DNA from: Acidiferrum sp963771295
GTDB taxonomy: Bacteria; Acidobacteriota; Terriglobia; Acidiferrales; UBA7541
Direction of reading: 5' to 3'
DNA: 64,000 nucleotides
Assembly: GCA_963771295.1 (NCBI GenBank)
Contig: CAVYTB010000009.1
Location: 420,540 to 484,539 of the forward strand
The notes beneath the pieces are model-generated. The model was not told where the DNA came from and made no database searches. It saw only the letters and a program-made list of their open reading frames with translations. Shown here piece after piece: positions 46,156 through 55,631 of this stretch. Numbering within the stretch: position 1 is the first letter of the stretch; the number at the start of each line of letters is the position of its first letter. The position numbers were made by a program, and so were the translations under genes.

Positions 46156-49100
46156 ATGAGTCGCAATTCACAAGTCGCGCGCCGTCGCCAGCGAGGCATT
46201 TTGTCGGCAGCGCTAATAGTCATTGCAACGCTGCTTTCCACCAGCCTGCATGGTCAAACAACCTCCACCGGCGCGCTGGCCGGCGTGTCGCTGGACCCCA
46301 CCGGCGCCGAGTTGCCCGGTGTGGTCTTACAACTCAGCAATCGGGAAACAGGCCTTACCAAATCAGCAATTTCCGACGAGCACGGAAGATTCAGTTTTCT
46401 TCTCCTCCGCCCCGGCACGTATCAGCTACAAGCAAGCAAAACCGATTTCGATTCTCTGAATCTTACGGAGCTGCACATATCTCTTACCGAAACGCTCAGA
46501 CTCGAACTGCGCTTGCAACTGGCGACACATATCGAACGTGCAATGGTTTCTGCCCAGCCGATGATGGTTCAAACCGACAGCACGGCCTTGGGACGAGTGG
46601 TCAATGAAAGCTCGGTCACCGATCTACCGCTGGTGACAAGGAACTTCGCCCAAATCGTCGGGCTTTCTCCTGGTGTGGCTGTCGGGGTGTACAACGCCGG
46701 CGAACTTGGGCTCGGCGGCACCGCGCTGTCTCAGATCGCCAAATCCAATGATGGCATCTTCGTGCACGGAGCTCGCTCCTACGACAATAACTTTCAGATA
46801 GATGGGGTAAGTGTTAGTGATGTACAGGGGAGCGCCGCCGGGAGCGGAGGAATTCCTATACCGAACCCTGACAGCATACAAGAGTTCAAAGTGCAGACTG
46901 GGCTCTACGATGCCGGTTATGGGCGTTATGCGGGTGCCAACCTAAGCTTGATCACAAAAATGGGTGGCAACGACTTCCACGGAAGCGTCTTCGAGTTTTT
47001 TCGGAACGAGGCCCTCAACGCCAACGATTTCTTCCTTAATCAAACACAGCAGCCACGCCCTGCCCTCAACGAGAACCAGTTTGGGTTTGCGCTCGGTGGG
47101 CCGATTAAGAAGGACAAATTGCTTTTCTTTGCTTCGTATCAAGGAACGCGCCAGGTTAACGGCGTCGCTGCTGGTCAGTCGAGGATTGCCTGTACCGCCA
47201 GCTTAAGCCAGCCGCCGTTAACCAATGACCGTTCCCCACAGGCGCTCGGGAAATTATTTGGAGGCATGGCTGGCGCCTTGGGAGGAGTCACCATTAAACC
47301 GGACGGCTCCAATATCAACCCCGTAGCTCTGGCCCTGCTAAATCTCAAGCTCCCCGACGGATCTTTCTTGATTGCAACTCCACAAACCGTGGATACACGA
47401 GAGCCATTTGCCCAGCAGGGTTTTTCGGTCTTTGTGGAACCGTGTCACTTCAGTGAAAACCAGTTTTTGACCAACGCGGATTACCTTTTACGCTCTAACA
47501 GCAAAATCTCCGCCCGCTTCTTTCTTGCCGATGATGATGAGACCATCACATTTCCCGGGAATGGGCTCAACCCAGCTGGGAACATACCCGGATTCCCCAG
47601 TCCGAGCGATTCTGGCTTCCGAGTCCTCTCCATTGCACACACCTATGCTTTCCATAACGGCTGGCTCAACGAAGCACAGTTTGGATACGTTCGCACCAGA
47701 ACCAGCACGGAAGCCAGGGTCCCGTTCGCATGGTCAGACGTAGGCGTTGCAGAAGGAGAGATGAATTATAACAACGAGCTTCCAAGCTTGAAGATCGCTG
47801 GTTCCATCAGTCTCGCCTCAGGGTTTCCACGGACAATAACTCAAAACAGTTTTGTCTTTAGCGACGACTTGAGCTTTGTCCATGGAGCCCATACCCTCCG
47901 TCTCGGTGGATCGCTAACCAGATTTCAAGACAATATCGACATCATAGGACTCGGCTCATACACGCAGTTTCTCTCTTGGCCGGATTTCTTGCTTGGCCTC
48001 GATGCGCAGAGCAATGGTACGAAATTCAGCAATGTTTTTGCGTCGTTTGATGACTTCGGGTTGACATACCGAGCTTACCGGGCGTGGCAGGGTGCCGCAT
48101 TTGCACAGGATGACTACCGAGTTGGCAAAACTTTAACGCTCAATTTTGGCTTGCGATATGAGCGCATCGGCCAGTTCGGAGACAACCTGGGCAGAAACTC
48201 GAGCTTCGATCTCAGCAAGGCTGACGCGAATCCCCCGCCGGCCGGCAGCCTCGCGGGTTATATTGTCGCGTCCAACTTCTCCGGTACGCTTCCGCCCGGC
48301 GTCACTCGCGTGAACAATCGATTTGGCAACTATGGAGACGGACAAAATACGCTAGGTCCACGAATCGGGTTTTCCTGGCAGTTTTTGCCCGGTTCAAGCG
48401 CCTTGGTACTCAGGGGCGGCTACGGTATTTATTACTCCCAACCGACTGGCCAGGCGTTTTATCAAAACGTATTCGGCGCTCCGTATTCCGAGTTCCGATT
48501 GAACAGTGGTCAGTCCAATGCCACTGCGACTTTCCAATCGCCCTTCGCTCAGCCATTTCCTACTCCCGAGTCCTTTCCTCTGTTTCCCGCATATTCGCCA
48601 ACTACTTCTACCACCATTTATGGTGTTGCTCCCGACTTTCGACCCACCATGGTTCAGCAATATTCATTGAACATTCAGACTGAATTCCGCAAAGGTTGGT
48701 TGATGGAAGTCGGGTATGTCGGCACCCGTGGAATACACCTGGTGCGTCAACGTTCCCTCAACCAAGCCCAATCAGCCTCTGCCAGCAATCCCATAAGGGG
48801 GGTGACCACAGACACGATCGCTAATATTTCTTTGCGAGCCCCGGTGCTCGGGGTTCCTCCGGACTCTCTCGTGGTAATGGAATCCGAGGGTAATTCCTGG
48901 TACAACGGACTCGAGGTCAGTCTGACGAAGCGATTAAGCCACGGCCTGCAATTCCTCGCCTCTTACACTTTCTCCAAGACCCTCGACACGGATGGCGCCG
49001 ACATTAACTCAACCTCGTCAGGAAATGCACTGACACTGGGAAACCAAGACTCCCCTGGCCAGCGGTGGGGGCGAGCAAGTTTCGATCGCCCACACAGATT

Positions 49101-49653
49101 CGTTCTCAGCGAGACGTGGATACTCCCTGGCCCGCGCGACGGCCTCGGCCGTGCGCTTCTTGGAGGATGGGAACTGGCTGCGGTGGTCACCGTTCAGTCT
49201 GGCAGTGCTCTTACCATCGCGGACACCAACCCCAACAACATCTTCGGAATAAGCGAAGATCGGGCGGAACTGACCGGCAACTGTACGAAGAACCAATTGG
49301 TGGCGAAGGGGCCGATTGGATCAAAACTGAACAGCTATTTTAACTCCTCGTGTTTTACAAACCCGCCGGTGATCGGCATAGACGGCATTGGAACTGGCTT
49401 TGGGAACAGCGGAACGGGGATCGTATCCGGTCCTGGACAGGCGAACGCGGATATTGCATGGTCCAAGACGATACCTGTCAAATGGCCCAGCGAAGGCAGC
49501 AGCCTTCAACTTCGCGCTGAACTGTCCAACGCACTGAACCATCCGCAGTTTGCTAACCCTGACAGCACCTTCACGTCTCCCACGTTCGGCGTCATTGATA
49601 GCACAGCTGTAAATCCCCGTGTCATTCAGCTGGCGTTAAGGCTTGCGTTCTGA
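46156..49653 (+). CDS. TonB-dependent receptor, Oar-like
   Basis: 1165 residues from ATG 46156. Signal peptide, then an N-terminal carboxypeptidase-regulatory-like domain (TGALAGVSLDPTGAELPGVV, about 38-120), a plug (about 125-260, with GLSPGVAVGVY and SIQEFKVQTGLYDAGYGRYAG), and a long beta-barrel ending in VIQLALRLAF with terminal Phe. The Oar/acidobacterial group imports large substrates such as oligosaccharides or proteins, or forms an adhesive; the cargo is unknown. The open frame starts at TTG 46132; a plain ribosome-binding site is lacking for either. It stands between the second kinase and its probable regulator. Confidence 0.9.
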   Translation: MSRNSQVARRRQRGILSAALIVIATLLSTSLHGQTTSTGALAGVSLDPTGAELPGVVLQLSNRETGLTKSAISDEHGRFSFLLLRPGTYQLQASKTDFDSLNLTELHISLTETLRLELRLQLATHIERAMVSAQPMMVQTDSTALGRVVNESSVTDLPLVTRNFAQIVGLSPGVAVGVYNAGELGLGGTALSQIAKSNDGIFVHGARSYDNNFQIDGVSVSDVQGSAAGSGGIPIPNPDSIQEFKVQTGLYDAGYGRYAGANLSLITKMGGNDFHGSVFEFFRNEALNANDFFLNQTQQPRPALNENQFGFALGGPIKKDKLLFFASYQGTRQVNGVAAGQSRIACTASLSQPPLTNDRSPQALGKLFGGMAGALGGVTIKPDGSNINPVALALLNLKLPDGSFLIATPQTVDTREPFAQQGFSVFVEPCHFSENQFLTNADYLLRSNSKISARFFLADDDETITFPGNGLNPAGNIPGFPSPSDSGFRVLSIAHTYAFHNGWLNEAQFGYVRTRTSTEARVPFAWSDVGVAEGEMNYNNELPSLKIAGSISLASGFPRTITQNSFVFSDDLSFVHGAHTLRLGGSLTRFQDNIDIIGLGSYTQFLSWPDFLLGLDAQSNGTKFSNVFASFDDFGLTYRAYRAWQGAAFAQDDYRVGKTLTLNFGLRYERIGQFGDNLGRNSSFDLSKADANPPPAGSLAGYIVASNFSGTLPPGVTRVNNRFGNYGDGQNTLGPRIGFSWQFLPGSSALVLRGGYGIYYSQPTGQAFYQNVFGAPYSEFRLNSGQSNATATFQSPFAQPFPTPESFPLFPAYSPTTSTTIYGVAPDFRPTMVQQYSLNIQTEFRKGWLMEVGYVGTRGIHLVRQRSLNQAQSASASNPIRGVTTDTIANISLRAPVLGVPPDSLVVMESEGNSWYNGLEVSLTKRLSHGLQFLASYTFSKTLDTDGADINSTSSGNALTLGNQDSPGQRWGRASFDRPHRFVLSETWILPGPRDGLGRALLGGWELAAVVTVQSGSALTIADTNPNNIFGISEDRAELTGNCTKNQLVAKGPIGSKLNSYFNSSCFTNPPVIGIDGIGTGFGNSGTGIVSGPGQANADIAWSKTIPVKWPSEGSSLQLRAELSNALNHPQFANPDSTFTSPTFGVIDSTAVNPRVIQLALRLAF

Positions 49654-49736
49654 CTCGCTAACGTCGGTAGGGGAACGGGCGCCGTTCCAGCGAGAATCGG
49701 AAACTGCTGAGCTTCAACGTTGAGACCGAATATTCA

Positions 49737-50435
49737 TTACCCTCTGGTGTGCGCGAGATGCGCGCGATGCTCGGGCTCATTATTAATGGAGATCAGGCCG
49801 CGCTTCAAAGCAAACAAAACCACATCAGCATTACTTTTCAGATTGAAAACATCCATGATGTGGTGCTTGTGGAATTCCACCGTCTTTTCGCTCAACGCCA
49901 GAAGCCCAGCGATCTCCTTCATGGGCCGCCCCTCGGCCAGCATTTGAACCACATCTGTTTGTCGCGGGGTCATTTGCTTTGAGAAATGACTTGCCCTGGC
50001 TTTGGTTTGCACCCAATCCACGGACCGCACTTTGGGCGTCAAGTAGGGCCGGCCGTGTAGCACCTGTTCAATCGCCTTCATCAGTTCTGTTCCAGCTGAA
50101 TGTTTCAGGACAAAAGCAATTGTCCCTAGTTCGAGAGCCGCCGCGGCAAGATTAGGATCATCCTGCATGGTTAAGAATATGAATCTGACGCTTGGAACTT
50201 GCTCTCTGACCCTTCGGGCCGCATCCAAGCCATTCAGCAGCGGCATCCCGACGTCCACAATAATCAAGTCGGGCTTGAGCCGAACAGCTGCCTCTACCAT
50301 CGCACGACCGTCGAGCACCACCCCGACAACTGCATAAGTCTTTTCCAAATAAACGCGCAATGCCTCAGCAAACATTGCATGGTCATCCGCAACCAGTACC
50401 TGCGGACGCAAATCCTTCGCGGACACATCCCCCAT
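49737..50435 (-). CDS. NarL/FixJ response regulator (second)
   Basis: 232 residues from ATG 50435. The longer frame to a GTG at 50507 abuts the operator and would be untranslated. Receiver with LVADDH, phospho-acceptor in IIVDVGMPLLN, Lys in FVLKHSAG; HTH in MTPRQTDVVQMLAEGRPMKE and SEKTVEFHKHHIMDVF. The HTH recognition helix matches that of the regulator at 37058 nearly residue for residue, so both may bind the same palindrome. Behind operator copy 9, which implies autoregulation. Confidence 0.93.
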   Translation of the reverse strand: MGDVSAKDLRPQVLVADDHAMFAEALRVYLEKTYAVVGVVLDGRAMVEAAVRLKPDLIIVDVGMPLLNGLDAARRVREQVPSVRFIFLTMQDDPNLAAAALELGTIAFVLKHSAGTELMKAIEQVLHGRPYLTPKVRSVDWVQTKARASHFSKQMTPRQTDVVQMLAEGRPMKEIAGLLALSEKTVEFHKHHIMDVFNLKSNADVVLFALKRGLISINNEPEHRAHLAHTRG

Positions 50436-50507
50436 GATGCGTGGCCTTCCTGGGCGGTCAGCGAATGTCAGCGCCAAATGATATCCACGTCTTCTGTCCT
50501 GCGTCAC

Positions 50508-50523
50508 CTAGGGAAATCCCTAG
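50508..50523 (-). promoter_or_regulatory. Palindromic operator, copy 9
   Basis: CTAGGG-AAAT-CCCTAG. On the minus strand GTGACG follows and TATCAT lies 18 bases on. 73 bases before the response-regulator ATG. Confidence 0.85.
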
Positions 50524-50622
50524 TCTTGTCCGGTTGGGTTATAGGCAACCCAGTTCAGGCCGGTGACGCTGGAGATGTGGTCGGGCTTGGGCCAGAGGAG
50601 CTTCTTCAAGGGCATGAACGAA

Positions 50623-50638
50623 CTAGGGATTCCCCTAG
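50623..50638 (+). promoter_or_regulatory. Palindromic operator, copy 10
   Basis: CTAGGG-ATTC-CCCTAG. TAGAGC follows and TATATA lies 17 bases on. The OmpA start is 172 bases away, which leaves a leader of about 130 bases. Confidence 0.85.
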
Positions 50639-50809
50639 TAGAGCTGATTCCCACCGATATTTATATATGATGCTGTTCGATGGTTGCGCGTGGTCTGTTG
50701 CTCCACGTTCTCTTCTGAATCGTTGTTCTTGCCCAACGCGCGGAAAAACCTGGTAGACCATGCAGGTCTAGTTTCTATCTGATCCGACAGCAAAGGGGGA
50801 AACGGCTGT

Positions 50810-51706
50810 ATGCAAAGGAAGCGAATGAGAATCATTGTGGGCCTGTTGACCGTCTGCTTCGTAGCGCTGATGTCGGCCTATCCGCACGATGACAAGACAA
50901 AGGTTAAGGGGCTGATCACCGCCCGCACCGGCGATACGATCGTCCTCAAGACCACCGACGGAAGTAGCGTGACTGTTACTCTTAATGACGACACCAAGGT
51001 GCAGCAGCCGAAGGGGCTTGGCATTCGCAAAAAGCAAATGTCCGCTGCTGTCTTGATTCCCGGCCTTAAGGTTTCGGTTGACGGCACAAGCCAGGACGCC
51101 GCTCATGTCCTTGCCAAATCGATTACCTTCGACGCAGACGATCTGCAAACGGCCGAGATGATCCAGGCCGGCCTGAGTCCCACCCAGCAAAAAGTAGCCG
51201 CCAATCAGCGGGACATTGCCAAGAACCAGCAGAACATCGACGCGAACAAGCAAAATATCGCTTCCAACAAGGCGAGTATAGACGCTAACGCCGCCGAAGC
51301 TGCGGAAGCCAGTAAGAGGTTCGCCGAATTAAGCGAGTATGACACCAAGGACAAACTGGATGTCCACTTCGCCAGCGGCAGCACCAAGATCTCCCCAGCG
51401 GATCAGGAAGCCCTGAAGAAGTTGGCGCACGATGCCGTCGACGTCAAGGGCTATATCATTCAAGTGAAGGGCTATGCCGATTCCAGCGGCGACGCGGCAA
51501 TGAATCAGAAACTGAGCATGGAGCGTGCGCAAAACGTGATTGCATATTTGCTCCAGAGCTGCAACGTTCCGGTTCGGCACATCGTCGCGCCAGGCGCTAT
51601 GGGAGAAGTGGCTCCCGTAGCCTCCAACGAGACTGCTGCCGGACGCGCAGAAAACCGACGCGTTGAGGTTAAGGTTCTCCTGAATAAGGGGCTGGCCGGT
51701 AGCTAA
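50810..51706 (+). CDS. OmpA-family outer-membrane/peptidoglycan protein
   Basis: 298 residues. Signal peptide (IIVGLLTVCFVALMSAYP), an N-terminal beta domain (KVKGLITARTGDTIVLKTTD, like DUF5666), a coiled coil of Asn/Ala/Gln repeats (NQQNIDANKQNIASNKASID, about 140-170), then an OmpA-like C-terminal domain: VHFASGSTKISPADQEALKK, VKGYADSSGD, NRRVEVKVL. The domain binds peptidoglycan. ATG at 50810; ATG at 50825 has AGGA with better spacing and may be the true start. Behind operator copy 10. Confidence 0.9.
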   Translation: MQRKRMRIIVGLLTVCFVALMSAYPHDDKTKVKGLITARTGDTIVLKTTDGSSVTVTLNDDTKVQQPKGLGIRKKQMSAAVLIPGLKVSVDGTSQDAAHVLAKSITFDADDLQTAEMIQAGLSPTQQKVAANQRDIAKNQQNIDANKQNIASNKASIDANAAEAAEASKRFAELSEYDTKDKLDVHFASGSTKISPADQEALKKLAHDAVDVKGYIIQVKGYADSSGDAAMNQKLSMERAQNVIAYLLQSCNVPVRHIVAPGAMGEVAPVASNETAAGRAENRRVEVKVLLNKGLAGS

Positions 51707-51806
51707 GACTCGCGCCTCCAACAAGTGAGTGCTTAATGCACGCACCTGGAGGAGATTTGAATGCTGAGTTTCTGAGATTTAGGTCGAATTTCGCCGAGGC
51801 TGTACC

Positions 51807-52906
51807 ATGGAAATCACCAAATTCAGTTCGCAATGTTTTGCTGCTTTAGAACAGGTGACGGTAAATGTTCGGCGGGCACTGAATGCGCTCACTGTGTGGG
51901 GAAAGACTGTCCCGGAGAAAACTCGAAGACTACAGGAATCCTATCGCGCAAGTGACTTGCGGAAGATATTCGCAGGCTCCCTTGATGCGATCGTTGAGAC
52001 GACTCACGAAATTGCCAAATTCAGGCCGCAACTCGTTGCCGCTTTGCAACAAGTGGCGGCGCATATCCGACGGGCACTGAGCGGGCTCGCTCAATGGCGG
52101 AAGGGTGTCCCGGAGAAAACTCGAAGATTGCAGGAAACATATCGCGCAAGCAACTTGCAGAAGGTTCTCGCAGGCTCCCTCGATGCAATTGCTGCGACGA
52201 CTCACAAAATTACCAAATTCAGGCCGCAACTCGTTGCCGCCTTGCAGCAAGTGGCGGCACATGTTCGACAGGCACAGAACGGGCTCGCTGAATGGGGAAG
52301 ACTGTTCCGGAGAAAACTCGGAGATTGCAGGAATTATATCGCGCAAGCAAATTGCAGAGGGTTCTGGCCAGCTCCCTCGACGCGATCGTCGTGGCGCGTC
52401 ACAAGATCAGCAAATTTGGGTCGCAACTGTTCGCCGCTTTGCAGCAAATGACGGTACATCTCCGGCGGACACGTAACACGCTCACCGGACGATGGAAGAA
52501 TGCCAGGGAGAAGACCAGGAAACTTCAGGAAGCACATCGCGTTAGGGAGAGTGACCTGCAAGAGTTAATGGCCAGCTCGGTCGACGCAATCGTTTTGACG
52601 AACGCGGACCACCGATTTGTTGCCGCAAATCCGAGAGCCTTGCGTTTGTTCGGAGTTTCGGAAGCAAACATCAGGCACTTCACCATTGATGCCTTTCTTT
52701 TGGGTCAAATTCGAACCCTTGAGGGAAATGGTTTGCCTTTCATAAGCCGAGAAGAGAAGCAAGGTGAATGTCAGATCAGGCGTTTGGACGGAAGCTTGCG
52801 ACTCACGGAGTATATGTTCGTCGCCAACTTTGTCCCGTTCCGGCATTTATTCCGATTTCGCAACGAGCGCGAATGCGCACCCAGAAGACGAGCTGCTGCC
52901 GCCTGA
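51807..52906 (+). pseudogene. Tandem-repeat PAS protein, frameshifted
   Basis: ATG at 51807 follows GAGGCTGTACC. The protein carries 66-residue (198-bp) repeats. The cores SDLRKIFAGSLDAIV, SNLQKVLAGSLDAIA, SKLQRVLASSLDAIV and SDLQELMASSVDAIV mark four copies; the last runs on into a PAS domain (LTNADHRFVAANPRALRLFG). The first frame (to 52451) loses the repeat after 52298; the second frame continues it to 52906. At 52294-52300 the sequence is GGGGAAG where the first repeat has GGGGAAAG, so loss of one A explains the shift. No kinase or output domain follows the PAS. A real mutation, a programmed shift or an assembly error are all possible. Confidence 0.75.
51826..52584 (+). repeat. 198-bp tandem repeats inside the PAS gene
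   Basis: The ten-base string TCAGGCCGCA occurs at 52021 and again at 52219, exactly 198 bases apart, as do the surrounding stretches. Two near-identical units and two diverged ones are visible. Each unit ends in the LQ-x-LASSLDAI helix that begins the PAS domain, so the repeats are duplicates of the linker plus PAS N-cap. Confidence 0.75.
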
Positions 52907-52948
52907 TAAACGGCAGCATCAGAACAGTGCAGACTAAGGAGAATGGTT

Positions 52949-53482
52949 GTGAACAATAAAATAGCAATGGTGTTGATGTTGGCGGGAGTTTGTTCCCTGG
53001 CTGTACCACGCGTCACTGCGCAGACGGCGACTGGGCCGGAGCCGGCCCCGTCAAGCAACAGCGGGCAGGTGGCGAGCGATCAGGATATCGAATTGTTGCG
53101 GAAGGATCTCCGGTCGCAAACCAAGCAGCTTATCGCCGCGAATTTAACTCTAACGGAATCGGAAGCAACAAAGTTCTGGCCGGTCTATGATCAGTACCGG
53201 GCGGAGTACACGAAGATCGGTGATGCAAAGCTGGCGCTGATTAAGGAATACGCAGAGAACTGGGGCACGGTCACGGACGCGCAAGCGCTAGATTATCTAA
53301 AGCGATCCGAGGAAATCAGTGAGTCCGTTGTCCAGTTGCGGAAGAAATACGTGCCGCTCGTCAGCGGAATATTGCCAGGCAAGAAAACGGCAACATTCTT
53401 CCAACTGGAACGCCGCATCGAACTACTGATCGATGTACAAGTCGCCTCGCTTCTTCCACTGGTGCAGAGCCAAGGCCAATAA
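52949..53482 (+). CDS. Secreted helical protein (Spy/CpxP-like pattern)
   Basis: 177 residues. The GTG at 52949 is preceded by AAGGAG with 7-base spacing; the ATG at 52943 has only 1-2 bases and is less likely. Signal peptide (MVLMLAGVCSLAVPRVTAQ). The mature part is helical: LTLTESEATKFWPVYDQYRAE, then KKTATFFQLERRIELLIDVQ. The alternating Leu/Glu-rich helices with an LTxxE start recall Spy/CpxP-type chaperones, but no family is sure. Probably cotranscribed with the gene at 53646. Confidence 0.75.
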   Translation: MNNKIAMVLMLAGVCSLAVPRVTAQTATGPEPAPSSNSGQVASDQDIELLRKDLRSQTKQLIAANLTLTESEATKFWPVYDQYRAEYTKIGDAKLALIKEYAENWGTVTDAQALDYLKRSEEISESVVQLRKKYVPLVSGILPGKKTATFFQLERRIELLIDVQVASLLPLVQSQGQ

Positions 53483-53645
53483 GACGTGCGAAAGTCGTCT
53501 AACGCGTGCCTGTTCCACGCAAACACTTGGCGAAGAAGGGCGGGCGTTTTCGTATATTGTTTGGGGGTTGAAGGTGCAGATTGACCTCCAAAGCCGGATA
53601 AGGCGTAATGCTCCCGTCCGCAGGTTTCCTGGTAGGAGGCTCACG

Positions 53646-55559
53646 ATGGCATCAGGCATTCGCGCACTCGCAATCGTTCTCACGATATTTGTGGCCGGGA
53701 ATTTGGCGATAGCTCAAACACAACCAAGCCCAAAGCAAAAGGCAACTAACCCGCCGAAACAGGTAAGCACCGCTCAAGAAATCGGGAAATCCTACTCAAA
53801 GCTATTGCCTGAGCAAAAGCGCTTGGTCGACGACTTCGTTACTCATTACAACCAGACCACCGGAAGCAAGCTTGCTCCTCAACAGGCTTACGACAACGCT
53901 CGCCTGTCGATTCGAACCACCTTTGACGCCGTGACTCACGCACTGGCGAAAACGAAGCTGACGGACGCTAAAGGCAAGAACCTTGGCCGCGCCATTGATC
54001 TGGTGAATTCTATTGACGAAGTGATGGGAGAGGAATCCGGCGTCGGAGGCGACCGTCAATTCCGCATCTATGTTTATCTTAAGCCCAACGCGGTCGACAC
54101 CCTCATCCAGAGTCAGGAGTTCGTTCGCGATCGTGACAACACCATTTATCACAAAGGTTTTCCAATCTCCTATCGCCTGAAGAATGGCCCACCCTCGGTT
54201 CAGTTTTCTATTTCGCGCGACTGCAAAATGGCGGACGTCGACGTCGATTACCGCTCCTCAGGTTTTCCGAAGGGCCTCGTCAACGGCCACTTGACGGCGT
54301 CGAATTCGGACGTGCGTGCCGGAAACAACCTGGATAAACATGATCAACGTTGGACCGGCTTAAACGGTTGGTGGCGCGAAGTGTTTGGACTTCTGGGAAG
54401 TGGTGGTAAGCCTCCAAAAGAAAACGCCACGCCCAGGCTGGGTAACATCCCTTTGAATCCAGGAGTGAAAGCCGACAAGGGCATTGATGAGAGCGCGCAC
54501 GATTTTCTGAAGACTTGGGTGGTGGACAAGCAGCCCAATCTCTCTGTTGCGTATTTTTCCAGACGCAGCTATCCGTGCCTGGAGGCGATGGCGCAAAAGA
54601 ACCGCAAGCCCGTGGCGCCGGGGATGGTGAGGCTACGCGTCGAAATGGCAATGAACAAATTCGACGCGGCCACAGCTGCGGCGAATTCTGTAAGCGACGT
54701 GTTCGAGCCGGGCGACCAATGGTTGAAAGAGTTGAAAGAGGCGAAGAACGCATATCCGTCGGAATTCCGGCTGGTTAGTGTCCCATCGGACATAGGAACG
54801 GACGAGGAGTGCGTGCCGCCGCCGGCTGATGAATCAGGAAAACAGACGAAAGAAAAGTACTATGGCACCGCGTTTAAAGAGAAGCAGGGCGGCAGCGGAA
54901 ACAAAATGATTTCTTTGCTGTGGGCGCAAGAAGGAGGCTACTGGAAGATCATAGCCATCCGCATCGAAGATAGCGGCGATGCGGGGATTGTCCCAAAGAA
55001 TCCCGCAGTCGCCGCTCCTGCTGAAGAGGAGCCGAAGCCTATTGCCGGAGATCCCGGAGCGGTGAAGAACATCACGCAGTTCTATCAGACTTGGGTTGCG
55101 AAGCGGGATAGCGCGCAAGCTTCCAAGTTTGCGTCGCAGCTGTCGTATGCGTGTCTGCGCGCGCCTTCAGCAGCTGAGAAGAGTCTGACGCCCTCAGCCC
55201 GCATACGGTCAGGGCTGGAATTGGCACTCGCAAGGGTGCCGCAAGGATCCGATTTATCGGCCATGATGTCGAGCGTGCAACCAGTGAACGATTTGCTGCG
55301 GCCGGTTGAGCAGGAAAATTCAAAAGCATTCGCGATCATGGCAGTTCCAGACCAGATGGCCGATAGCTTTAAGTGTCAGAACCGGAAGCTTCCGGAAAAA
55401 ACACCTGAGTTGAACCCAGTAGATGCGAAGTATGGCACCTACTACTTGTCCGCGAGCCGGCTGAACTTTGGCGAGGAAGAATCACCCGCGCTTCTCATAC
55501 TGTGGGCTAAACAGAAAGCAGGATGGAACGTCATTGCGTGGGCGGTGGAAGTTCCGTAG
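53646..55559 (+). CDS. Large secreted protein of unknown function
   Basis: 637 residues from ATG 53646, which has AGGAGG with 6-base spacing; the frame from 53433 adds 71 residues in another gene's DNA. Signal peptide (LAIVLTIFVAGNLAIAQ). Two similar halves with NTF2-like features: HDFLKTWVVDKQPNLSVAYF with SYPCLEA, and ITQFYQTWVAKRDSAQASKF with SYACLRA. This suggests an internal duplication. Each half ends in a strand with ILWAK or LLWAQE. No family known to me. Confidence 0.75.
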   Translation: MASGIRALAIVLTIFVAGNLAIAQTQPSPKQKATNPPKQVSTAQEIGKSYSKLLPEQKRLVDDFVTHYNQTTGSKLAPQQAYDNARLSIRTTFDAVTHALAKTKLTDAKGKNLGRAIDLVNSIDEVMGEESGVGGDRQFRIYVYLKPNAVDTLIQSQEFVRDRDNTIYHKGFPISYRLKNGPPSVQFSISRDCKMADVDVDYRSSGFPKGLVNGHLTASNSDVRAGNNLDKHDQRWTGLNGWWREVFGLLGSGGKPPKENATPRLGNIPLNPGVKADKGIDESAHDFLKTWVVDKQPNLSVAYFSRRSYPCLEAMAQKNRKPVAPGMVRLRVEMAMNKFDAATAAANSVSDVFEPGDQWLKELKEAKNAYPSEFRLVSVPSDIGTDEECVPPPADESGKQTKEKYYGTAFKEKQGGSGNKMISLLWAQEGGYWKIIAIRIEDSGDAGIVPKNPAVAAPAEEEPKPIAGDPGAVKNITQFYQTWVAKRDSAQASKFASQLSYACLRAPSAAEKSLTPSARIRSGLELALARVPQGSDLSAMMSSVQPVNDLLRPVEQENSKAFAIMAVPDQMADSFKCQNRKLPEKTPELNPVDAKYGTYYLSASRLNFGEEESPALLILWAKQKAGWNVIAWAVEVP

Positions 55560-55586
55560 GCGACTACTTCAAAGCAGAGCGCGACG

Positions 55587-55618
55587 GGAGGAGCCTCCCA
55601 TAGAGACTAGGCTCCTCC
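55587..55618. terminator. Hairpin between convergent genes (bidirectional terminator)
   Basis: GGAGGAGCCT (55587-55596) pairs with AGGCTCCTCC (55609-55618), a perfect 10-bp stem with a 12-base loop, in the 72-base gap between two convergent stops. The U-runs are short on both strands. Confidence 0.6.
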
Positions 55619-55631
55619 TTCTCGAACCATT

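Larger units (their letters stand above)
50436..50809. other. Divergent control region with two operators
   Basis: Two full operators 115 bases apart: copy 9 points at the response regulator and copy 10 at the OmpA gene. No other gene or hairpin seen. Confidence 0.6.

Noticed and set aside
50120..50130. CCCTAG within the second response regulator
   Set aside because: Single half-site inside a coding region without symmetry.
51807..52584. The 198-bp repeats as a CRISPR or transposon repeat
   Set aside because: Units are in frame, protein-coding and much longer than CRISPR repeats, with no spacers.
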